Below, one piece after another: positions 34,410 through 41,414 of a stretch of 64,000 bases of DNA; the first letter of the stretch is position 1; the number at the start of each line of letters is the position of its first letter. Under the pieces are notes generated by a model. The model made no database searches. It was not told the DNA's origin and worked only from the letters and a program-made list of their open reading frames with translations. Both the position numbers and the translations under genes were made by a program. Source of the stretch: Asticcacaulis excentricus CB 48 (GTDB taxonomy: Bacteria; Pseudomonadota; Alphaproteobacteria; Caulobacterales; Caulobacteraceae); assembly GCF_000175215.2 (NCBI RefSeq), contig NC_014817.1, positions 338,501 through 402,500 on the forward strand, given 5' to 3'.

Positions 34410-34541
34410 TCTAGGCGTTTCTCCACTTGAAAACGCGCGGGCAAATTGCCAATTTAAACGCGACGGGGACTGCGCACACCTTCGGTTAATCAAATCAGCC
34501 TTAGATGCGGTCTCATAACCCATAACGCTTTAGGGACTTCC

Positions 34542-35171
34542 ATGCGCGATCCAGTCGAAAACCTGACCAGCTACCTGATCCCCACGGTCATCGAGCAATC
34601 GAGCCGCGGTGAGCGCGCCTATGACATCTATTCGCGGATGCTGAAGGAACGCATCATCTTCCTCACCGGCCCGTTCGAAGACGGCATGGCCACCTCGATC
34701 TGCGCCCAGCTGCTGTTCCTTGAATCGGAAAACCCGAAGAAGGAAATCTCGATGTATATCAACAGCCCCGGTGGTCAGGTGACCTCGGCGCTGGCGATCT
34801 ATGACACCATGCAGTACATCAAGTCGCCGGTCACCACCGTGTGTATGGGCATGGCCGCTTCGGCGGGCTCGCTGATCCTACAAGCCGGTGAAGCCGGTCA
34901 GCGTATCTCGCTGCCCAATTCCAAGATCATGGTGCACCAGCCGTCAGGCGGCGCGCGCGGTATGGCTTCGGATATCGAAATTCAGGCCGAAGACATCCGC
35001 AAGACCAAGAAACTCCTCAACGAAATCTACGTCAAGCACACGGGTCAGCCCTATGACGTGATCGAGCGCACGCTCGACCGCGACCGCTATATGACGGCTG
35101 CCGAAGCCAAGGAGTTCGGCCTGATCGACCACGTTTATGAAAAGCGGACCGATCCGGTCAGCAACGCCTAA
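34542..35171 (+). CDS. clpP: ATP-dependent Clp protease proteolytic subunit
   Basis: 209 residues, a normal ClpP length. Catalytic Ser in G-M-A-A-S-A-G-S-L, His in M-V-H-Q-P-S-G-G, and Asp in the R-D-R-Y-M region. It forms the tetradecameric barrel that degrades substrates unfolded by ClpX or ClpA; in Caulobacter it is essential for CtrA turnover and cell-cycle progress. clpX lies downstream, separated by a HAD hydrolase gene on the opposite strand. Confidence 0.97.
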   Translation: MRDPVENLTSYLIPTVIEQSSRGERAYDIYSRMLKERIIFLTGPFEDGMATSICAQLLFLESENPKKEISMYINSPGGQVTSALAIYDTMQYIKSPVTTVCMGMAASAGSLILQAGEAGQRISLPNSKIMVHQPSGGARGMASDIEIQAEDIRKTKKLLNEIYVKHTGQPYDVIERTLDRDRYMTAAEAKEFGLIDHVYEKRTDPVSNA

Positions 35172-35770
35172 ACAGGCTTTTTGACAAACAGTCTGTAGTG
35201 ACCACTCCGGGCGGCCTTGAGCATTTCAAGGTCGCCCGATGTGTCTCCATAGGCCGCTTCGAGGCCCAGCGCCTCGCCATAAACCTCACGCAGACGGCGC
35301 ATCTTTTCTTCGCTGCGGCAGTTGGGGCCGTCCAGATGCGGCGTCAGCCGGTCATCAGCGTCAAACCCCAGTCGCGTGCCGATCGTGCGCTCAGCCCCCA
35401 GCTTTTTGCCAAATTCCCCCACCAGCATTTCCGGGGAGGCGGTCACAATAACTCTTTCGGCGTGTTGACCCACCTTGGCCCAGGTATGCAGCGCATCCGG
35501 GCGGAACAGGCGATCCCCCGTCGCTTCGGCAAAGGCGCTAAAGCGCGCTTGCAGTTCGTCCCGGCGCATCGGCCCCATCAGATGGTACAGCAGATGCGAT
35601 TTCAACGCCCCCCGGTCGCGGGTGCGCAGATAGTCCGTCAGCATGTAGGGATGGCGTGCAAAGGCGAGCGCCAGTTGGGCATGGCCGCATTGCCACGCTA
35701 GAAAGGCGGTAAAGCTGTCTTTATAGGTCAGGGTGCCATCAAAATCGAAGGCGTGGATGGGGAGGGGCAT
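35168..35770 (-). CDS. HAD-superfamily (subfamily IB) phosphatase
   Basis: 200 residues from the ATG at 35770. HAD motif I is F-D-F-D-G-T-L-T near the N-terminus, motif II V-T-A-S-P-E-M-L, and motif IV G-D-T-S-G-D-L-E-M. It resembles phosphoserine phosphatase/PAP2-like HAD-IB hydrolases; the substrate is unknown. It sits convergent to clpP (stops overlap by four bases) and divergent from clpX. Confidence 0.88.
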   Translation of the reverse strand: MPLPIHAFDFDGTLTYKDSFTAFLAWQCGHAQLALAFARHPYMLTDYLRTRDRGALKSHLLYHLMGPMRRDELQARFSAFAEATGDRLFRPDALHTWAKVGQHAERVIVTASPEMLVGEFGKKLGAERTIGTRLGFDADDRLTPHLDGPNCRSEEKMRRLREVYGEALGLEAAYGDTSGDLEMLKAARSGHYRLFVKKPV

Positions 35771-36030
35771 GGCTGACAATCCGGTTCCCTCTCCCCATAT
35801 AGGCAACAGGGTTCGCAAAAAAGCCCCTTAACCATAGCTTGCGGTGCGGGGGTGGTTGAGGGCTGGTCTAATCTGTGCATAGATGGCCCAAGCGGTGTGG
35901 GTCTGGCCCAAAATCGTACCGGAATGACCTTTTCTTAAGGGTCAAAGGTGCATAGTATCGGTTGAATAGTGCCTCGGCGTTTTCTCCGCACAGGGAAAAA
36001 GGCCGGCGCAAACGAAGGTGAGAAGCGCTT

Positions 36031-37290
36031 ATGACGAAAGCCGCCAGTGGCGACAGCAAGAGCACCCTCTACTGCTCCTTCTGCGGAAAGAGCCAGCACG
36101 AGGTGCGCAAACTCATTGCCGGTCCGACCGTTTTCATCTGTGATGAATGCGTCGAACTGTGCATGGACATCATTCGTGAAGAGCACAAGATCGCCTTCGT
36201 GAAGTCCAAGGACGGCGTGCCTACGCCGAAGGAAATTCGCGAAGTCCTCGACGATTATGTCATCGGTCAGGCGCAGGCCAAGAAGGTCCTGTCGGTCGCC
36301 GTGCACAATCACTACAAGCGCCTGAACCACGCTGCCAAGGGCAATGACGTGGAACTGGCCAAGTCGAACATCATGCTGATCGGGCCGACCGGTTCGGGTA
36401 AGACGCTGCTGGCGCAGACTCTGGCTCGCATTATCGACGTGCCGTTCACCATGGCCGACGCCACCACCCTGACCGAAGCCGGTTATGTGGGTGAAGACGT
36501 CGAAAACATCATCCTGAAACTGCTTCAGGCCGCCGATTACAATGTCGAACGCGCTCAGCGCGGCATCGTATATATCGACGAAGTCGATAAGATTTCGCGC
36601 AAGTCTGATAACCCCTCCATCACCCGCGACGTGTCGGGCGAAGGCGTGCAGCAGGCCCTGCTCAAGATCATGGAAGGCACTGTCGCCTCCGTGCCGCCGC
36701 AGGGCGGGCGCAAGCATCCGCAGCAGGAATTCCTGCAAGTTGATACGACCAACATCCTGTTTATCTGCGGCGGCGCCTTCGCCGGTCTGGAAAAGATTAT
36801 TTCCGGCCGTGGCAAGGGCACCTCCATCGGCTTTGGCGCCACGGTTAAGGACCCGGAAGAACGCCGTCTGGGCGAAGTGCTGCACCAGGTCGAACCGGAT
36901 GACCTGATGAAGTTCGGTCTGATCCCGGAATTTATCGGTCGTCTGCCGGTTCTGGCGACGCTGGAAGACCTCGACGAGGCGACGCTGGTCAAGATTCTGA
37001 CCGAGCCGAAGAACGCGCTGGTCAAGCAGTATGCCCGCCTGTTCGAGATGGAAAACGTCACCCTGACCTTCACGGACGAGGCCCTGTTTGCCGTCGCCAA
37101 GAAGGCCATCGTCCGTAAGACCGGCGCGCGCGGCCTGCGTTCGATCCTCGAAGGCATCCTGCTCGACACCATGTACGAACTGCCCAACATGCAAGGCGTC
37201 GAAGAGGTGGTGATCAATGCTGAGGTCGTCGAAGAACGCGCTCAGCCGCTGCTGATCTATGCTGAAAAGCGTGGTGGCGGCGCCGCCTGA
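36031..37290 (+). CDS. clpX: ATP-dependent Clp protease ATP-binding subunit ClpX
   Basis: 419 residues. N-terminal zinc-binding domain with C-S-F-C-G-K and C-D-E-C (about residues 13-42), Walker A G-P-T-G-S-G-K-T near residue 125, Walker B V-Y-I-D-E-V-D-K, pore loop G-Y-V-G-E-D, and the IGF-like loop region that docks to ClpP. It unfolds tagged proteins for ClpP. The Shine-Dalgarno GAAGGTGAG is good. A terminator follows the stop. Confidence 0.98.
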   Translation: MTKAASGDSKSTLYCSFCGKSQHEVRKLIAGPTVFICDECVELCMDIIREEHKIAFVKSKDGVPTPKEIREVLDDYVIGQAQAKKVLSVAVHNHYKRLNHAAKGNDVELAKSNIMLIGPTGSGKTLLAQTLARIIDVPFTMADATTLTEAGYVGEDVENIILKLLQAADYNVERAQRGIVYIDEVDKISRKSDNPSITRDVSGEGVQQALLKIMEGTVASVPPQGGRKHPQQEFLQVDTTNILFICGGAFAGLEKIISGRGKGTSIGFGATVKDPEERRLGEVLHQVEPDDLMKFGLIPEFIGRLPVLATLEDLDEATLVKILTEPKNALVKQYARLFEMENVTLTFTDEALFAVAKKAIVRKTGARGLRSILEGILLDTMYELPNMQGVEEVVINAEVVEERAQPLLIYAEKRGGGAA

Positions 37291-37345
37291 GTCTTCTGAA
37301 AGAGGGCTTAGGAACGTCTCACAACGGTTGTTAATCTAAGATATT

Positions 37346-37381
37346 AAACGCGGCGTCGGAAACGAGGTCGCGTTTTTTTTT
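37346..37381 (+). terminator. Rho-independent terminator after clpX
   Basis: A stem AAACGCG with CGCGTTT, extendable by one G-U and one G-C pair, a loop of about 12 bases and a run of nine Ts. Confidence 0.8.
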
Positions 37382-37776
37382 GCTCAAAAAGAACCAGTGG
37401 GCATTTTGCGCGTGAACTGAACGGTTAAATGGAAGTGAGTTCATTTAAAATTTCAACGGCAATATATTGCCCACAATGTTGCGTCTGCAACCTCTGAAGG
37501 CAAAGGCCCCAACGGGCAACGGCGTCACCGCAAACATCCTGAAAGCCGTAGAAACCTCTATGGCGAATATCGACTTCAAGCGCCTCAGCAAAGGCTTGCG
37601 GCAGGTGTAACTGAAGGCCATCTTTTGTACCATTTTTGATCACAGCGCGCCTGCGGCCTTGGTAACGACATTCACCTTCTGACCATGATCAACGGCATAC
37701 CCGTGGAAGTCTCGGCTAATTTTGAGTCTGTGCGCCTCAGTCAAGCCGCCGTCTGGCTCTGGCTTGTTGTAAAGCC
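37382..37776. other. Gap between clpX terminator and glycan locus
   Basis: About 395 bases with no convincing gene. A possible minus-strand frame of 72 codons (37643 to 37425, GTG start) has no good Shine-Dalgarno and no family resemblance. The region marks the boundary between core genes and the glycan-utilisation locus and is less GC-rich than either side. Confidence 0.4.
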
Positions 37777-38682
37777 TCATGCCGAAACGGCGCTGTCGTT
37801 ACAGGGGTTGAGTTGTCCCTTGCTGGCGCCGGCGCACATCAGAAGCGCGCCGTCCAGCGCATCGCCCTGCGCGGTGGCAATAAAGGGCATCACAGAGTCC
37901 GACAGGTAGGGGATGTAATGCGGTGCCACGCCACCCAGCAGACACACCTGCGGGGCCCCTAGTGCCTTCAGACGCTGCACATAGGTTTCCAGCCAGCGCA
38001 CAGCGGTCTTGATGATCCCGGTCGCCAGAGGGTCTCCGGCCTTGGCCAGTTCTACGACATCTGGCGCAAAGGTGCCGAAATTGGTCGGTCGCGAGTCAGC
38101 CAACCAGGCATGCAGGTCGATACCGGCACTGGAGAAAAAGCGATTAACGCGCTCGGTCAGGGCTGAGCCTTGGATCAGACCATCGCGGGCCATCAGAGCG
38201 TGACGCAGGGCCTGACGCCCCAGAGTGGCCCCCGATCCTTCGTCGCCCAGCGCGAAGCCCCAACCGCCGACCTGATGGCTCTGACCCGACAACCAGGCAT
38301 AGCCGACCGACCCCGTGCCGCCGATAAAGATGGCTCCGTCACGGCCACCAAAGGCCCCAAGGCAGGCCGTATGGGCATCGGTGGCGACCTTGACGCTATG
38401 AAATATTGCGGCTTTGGCGGCGACCCGCTGCCGATCCGCTTCGGTGACCACGCCGGCCAGCCCCAGCCCCAGCCGGCACTCAGGGAAGATACGCGCCTCA
38501 AGCCCCGCCTGATCCAGCGCGCGGTCGATGGCTTCGCGGATATTGCCCCAGCTATAGTCGAGGCCCAGTTGAATATTGGCCGGTCCTGACAGGCCCTGCC
38601 CAAGCATGCGGCCATCTGAGGTCGTCAGCCGCGCGCGGCAGCGCGTGCCGCCGCCGTCAATTCCGATGAAGTATCCTGACAT
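37777..38682 (-). CDS. BadF/BadG/BcrA/BcrD-type N-acetylglucosamine kinase
   Basis: 301 residues. ASKHA-fold sugar kinase of the BadF/BadG/BcrA/BcrD group: phosphate-1 motif G-I-D-G-G-G-T-R-C-R near the N-terminus, D-A-H-T-A-C (connect-1/phosphate-2 region), G-G-T-G-S-V-G, and G-W-G-F-A-L-G-D-E-G-S-G-A, which is characteristic of GlcNAc kinases. It would phosphorylate free GlcNAc from glycan breakdown in the cytoplasm. It is the last gene of the halogenase-cutC-kinase operon (10-base gap to cutC). No nagA or nagB is in the window, so the next steps must be encoded elsewhere. Confidence 0.85.
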   Translation of the reverse strand: MSGYFIGIDGGGTRCRARLTTSDGRMLGQGLSGPANIQLGLDYSWGNIREAIDRALDQAGLEARIFPECRLGLGLAGVVTEADRQRVAAKAAIFHSVKVATDAHTACLGAFGGRDGAIFIGGTGSVGYAWLSGQSHQVGGWGFALGDEGSGATLGRQALRHALMARDGLIQGSALTERVNRFFSSAGIDLHAWLADSRPTNFGTFAPDVVELAKAGDPLATGIIKTAVRWLETYVQRLKALGAPQVCLLGGVAPHYIPYLSDSVMPFIATAQGDALDGALLMCAGASKGQLNPCNDSAVSA

Positions 38683-38692
38683 GAACCTTGCC

Positions 38693-39475
38693 TCAGATTT
38701 GCGTCATCAGGGCGTCGCAGATCGCCCGGACCAGCGAAGCCTCGGTGAGGCGGTAGGAGTCGCTCGACAGGCCTAGTTCCAGTTCCGCGGGACCGACCTC
38801 TTGCAGGCGCGAGCAGGACCCATGCACCCAGGGCACGCCGGTGGCACTGATGATCTGCCCGATCTGCGCGGCGTTGACACCGCCGCCGGCCATGATCTCG
38901 ATGCGTCCGGCTGAGGTCTCAACCATCGCACGCACAGTCTCAAGCCCTTCGATAGCGCGCATCTGTGTGCCGGAGGTGAGGACCGTATCGAAGCCCAGCC
39001 CGATGGCTGTTTCCAGCGCGTCAAGCGGATCAGGCGTCAGGTCGATGGCGCGGTGCAGCGTCATTTTCAGCCCCTTGGCGTGGGCACACAGCCGGGCCAG
39101 AAAGACCTCATCCAGATAGCCGTCTTCGGTGAGCGCGCCCATCACCACGCCTTCCAGACCGTGGTCGGCCATGGCGTCGATATCGCGACGCATGACATCG
39201 AGATCGTCCGGCCCATAGACAAAGCCGCCTTCGGTGGGGCGGATCATGGCGCGGGTGGAATGGCCCAGCGCCTGCGCCGTGCGGACCAGTCCGGGGCCCG
39301 GCGTCAGGCCGCCCAGACTAAGCGCGCTGCACAGTTCAATGCGCGCCGCCCCGCCTTCGACGGCAGCATATAGCGAGCGTGGACTGTCCACGCAGACTTC
39401 CAGTTGGCAGGGTGGCGTGGGGATGGGTCGCAGCGCGGGCTCGGCCAGCAGGGTGGGGTATTTGGAAAGCGGCAT
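38693..39475 (-). CDS. cutC: CutC family protein
   Basis: 260 residues, a TIM-barrel CutC. Hallmarks: L-E-V-C-V-D-S near the start, G-G-A-A-R-I-E-L-C-S-A-L, G-G-L-T-P-G-P-G, I-R-P-x-x-G-G-F-V-Y and L-H-R-A-I-D. The family was named for copper homeostasis, but that role is disputed and the reaction is unknown. Here it lies between a halogenase-like gene and a GlcNAc kinase-like gene (6- and 10-base gaps), so a role in sugar metabolism is more plausible than copper handling. A short N-terminal extension of about 20 residues precedes the conserved core. Confidence 0.88.
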   Translation of the reverse strand: MPLSKYPTLLAEPALRPIPTPPCQLEVCVDSPRSLYAAVEGGAARIELCSALSLGGLTPGPGLVRTAQALGHSTRAMIRPTEGGFVYGPDDLDVMRRDIDAMADHGLEGVVMGALTEDGYLDEVFLARLCAHAKGLKMTLHRAIDLTPDPLDALETAIGLGFDTVLTSGTQMRAIEGLETVRAMVETSAGRIEIMAGGGVNAAQIGQIISATGVPWVHGSCSRLQEVGPAELELGLSSDSYRLTEASLVRAICDALMTQI

Positions 39476-39481
39476 CTAAGT

Positions 39482-41014
39482 TTATTCTCCGGCCACGATC
39501 GTAAGACCCAGCTTTTCAATGTAGCGGGCCTGCGGCGGCATGGTGTTCGCGTAATCGGTAATGGTGCCCTGCATCTGACGCAGTATGGCGGACAGGTCCT
39601 GCGGTTCGATAAGGTCGGCTAAGGGGTCATACCGCTTCGGCCTCAGGCCCTGACCGAACAGGACGGCCAGCCAGCTTGGGATCTGAAACAAGTCTCCGCG
39701 GGACATGATGACACGCCCGCTTTCGCTGAACTGATCCAACTTGTACTGGAGCGAAGCGGGAATGCTCATCTCGCGGCAGTATCGCCAGAATTCGGAATCG
39801 TCGCGCTTGGTCAGCTTGTAATGGGCAATCAGGAAATCGCGGATGGTGTCATAATCCATGCCGACCGCCTGATTATATTGCTGGGCCAGAAGTGGATTGA
39901 AGTCCGGGTCCGGGAAGAGGTCCATGAACTTGATCAGACCCGAATGGATCAGGTGGATGGAGGTGGACTCCAGCGGCTCCAGAAAGCCGCCGGACAGGCC
40001 GATAGCGACCACATTCTTGTGCCAGAACTGTCTGGCGCGGCCCGTGCGGAAACGAATCAGGCGGGGTTCAGCCAGGGTCGGGGCATCGAGATTGTCGAGA
40101 AGTATGCGTCGCGCCTCGTCCTCGCTCATAAAGTCGGCGCTGAAAACATGGCCATTACCGGTGCGGTGTTGCAATGGGATACGCCATTGCCAGCCCGCGC
40201 TGTGGGCCGTGGCCCGCGTATAGGGCAGGGGGGCTGAGACATTGGCGCAGGGCACCGCCCAGGCCCGGTTGGCGGGCAGCCAGTGGCTCCACTCCTCAAA
40301 GCCCGTATCCAGCGTCTTTTGCAGCAGAAGCGCGTGCATACCGGAACAGTCAAGGAAAAGGTCTCCATCGAGGATGTCCCCCATTTCGGTCTGCACACCG
40401 GTAATAAAGCCGTCTTCGGCGCGCTGATTCACCTGCGCAATGCGGCCTTCGTGACGCACGACGCCGCGCGCTTCGGCATAACGACGCAGGAACTGCGCAA
40501 ACAGGCCCGCATCAAAGTGATAAGCATAGCCCAGTGTGGAATGTACACCGGTGTCATGGCGCGGCGCAGGGGCGAAACGCCCTTGTCGTGCGGCGACACT
40601 GGCCAGGGAATAGGCTTCGAAGGGCGTCGTGTCGCCGGACAGAGCTGCCCTTGTATAATAGTGGTGGAAGGCCGCCCGCCCGATCTGCGCTCCGATGACA
40701 CCGAAAGGATGGATATAACTGTCATCCCTCTGGTGCCAGTTGCGAAACTCGATCCCCAGCTTGAAGGTGGCCTTGGTCTCGCGCAGAAACGTCGTTTCGT
40801 CGATCCCCAGAAGCCTGTTGAAGTCCTGAATCGGCGGGATCGTCGCTTCGCCCACGCCGATGGTGCCGATGTCTTCCGACTCGATCAGGTGGATTTGCCC
40901 TAGCTTGCCTTCGGTGAGTCTCGCCAGAAGGGCCGCTGTCATCCAGCCGGCTGTTCCGCCGCCAACAATGACAATTTTACGAAAACCCGGTTGCTTCCGT
41001 GGTAAATCCTGCAT
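39482..41014 (-). CDS. Flavin-dependent (tryptophan-type) halogenase-like protein
   Basis: 510 residues, the usual length for the family. FAD-binding G-G-G-T-A-G-W near residue 18, G-V-G-E-A-T-I-P, the halogenase Lys in T-F-K-L-G-I-E-F (about residue 85, equivalent to the catalytic Lys of PrnA), and the W-x-W-x-I-P motif (W-Q-W-R-I-P) that blocks monooxygenase activity. All hallmarks of an active flavin-dependent halogenase are present. It needs reduced FAD from a reductase not visible here. It is the first gene of an operon with cutC and the kinase, diverging from the TonB receptor. Relatives next to TonB receptors are known from Xanthomonas and Brevundimonas; their natural substrates are unknown. 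Confidence 0.85.
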   Translation of the reverse strand: MQDLPRKQPGFRKIVIVGGGTAGWMTAALLARLTEGKLGQIHLIESEDIGTIGVGEATIPPIQDFNRLLGIDETTFLRETKATFKLGIEFRNWHQRDDSYIHPFGVIGAQIGRAAFHHYYTRAALSGDTTPFEAYSLASVAARQGRFAPAPRHDTGVHSTLGYAYHFDAGLFAQFLRRYAEARGVVRHEGRIAQVNQRAEDGFITGVQTEMGDILDGDLFLDCSGMHALLLQKTLDTGFEEWSHWLPANRAWAVPCANVSAPLPYTRATAHSAGWQWRIPLQHRTGNGHVFSADFMSEDEARRILLDNLDAPTLAEPRLIRFRTGRARQFWHKNVVAIGLSGGFLEPLESTSIHLIHSGLIKFMDLFPDPDFNPLLAQQYNQAVGMDYDTIRDFLIAHYKLTKRDDSEFWRYCREMSIPASLQYKLDQFSESGRVIMSRGDLFQIPSWLAVLFGQGLRPKRYDPLADLIEPQDLSAILRQMQGTITDYANTMPPQARYIEKLGLTIVAGE

Positions 41015-41130
41015 GGGGAGCCTGATCGAAGAGGGGGTATTTCAAAGATGAAAAGGCAGGGTCACAAAGTTTGCGGAACGGCGCAATGCCAATTTGGTAT
41101 TTTAGTGGTCATGTTGCCAATTTGCATCAA

Positions 41131-41261
41131 GGTCTATTATTGGTCCTATATGGTTACGGCATTGAGAATAATTTATAATATTGAAATAATGGAATAAAAA
41201 ACTTTAAAGTCCGATATTTAGGACCAAAGGGTCTATTTATATGGCAAATTTGGTCCCTAAA
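41131..41261. promoter_or_regulatory. Cluster of GGTCTA / AGGACCA half-sites between divergent operons
   Basis: Within 131 bases there are GGTCTA (41131), TTGGTCCTA (41140), ATTTAGGACCAAA (41216), GGGTCTA (41229) and TTTGGTCCCTAAA (41249). The 41216 and 41249 elements are inverted copies of each other apart from one extra C. GGTCTA is also the half-site of the GlcNAc-responsive DasR/NagR class of GntR regulators, so these may be operators for the regulator at 60117. This is inference from pattern. Confidence 0.45.
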
Positions 41262-41386
41262 ACGTACAATAATTAAATCAAATATATGAATTCTCGTTGA
41301 CAGAGTTCAAAGTTGTCATACGCTCGTTATACGAACGCCATTTTCGTGTCACACAAGCGACGCGAACGGCGTGCGAGCCACCATGG

Positions 41387-41397
41387 ATTTAGGACCA
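41387..41397 (+). promoter_or_regulatory. Extra ATTTAGGACCA element next to receptor start
   Basis: Exact 11-base repeat of the element at 41216, placed 18 bases before the TonB receptor ATG and partly next to its ribosome-binding site. If a repressor binds here it would block transcription or translation start. Confidence 0.4.
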
Positions 41398-41414
41398 TTA
41401 AAGGGGACGAAGTG

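Noticed and set aside
37425..37643. Possible 72-codon gene on the minus strand between clpX and the GlcNAc kinase
   Set aside because: GTG start without a Shine-Dalgarno site, no family resemblance, and a competing frame of similar length on the same strand. Left as intergenic.
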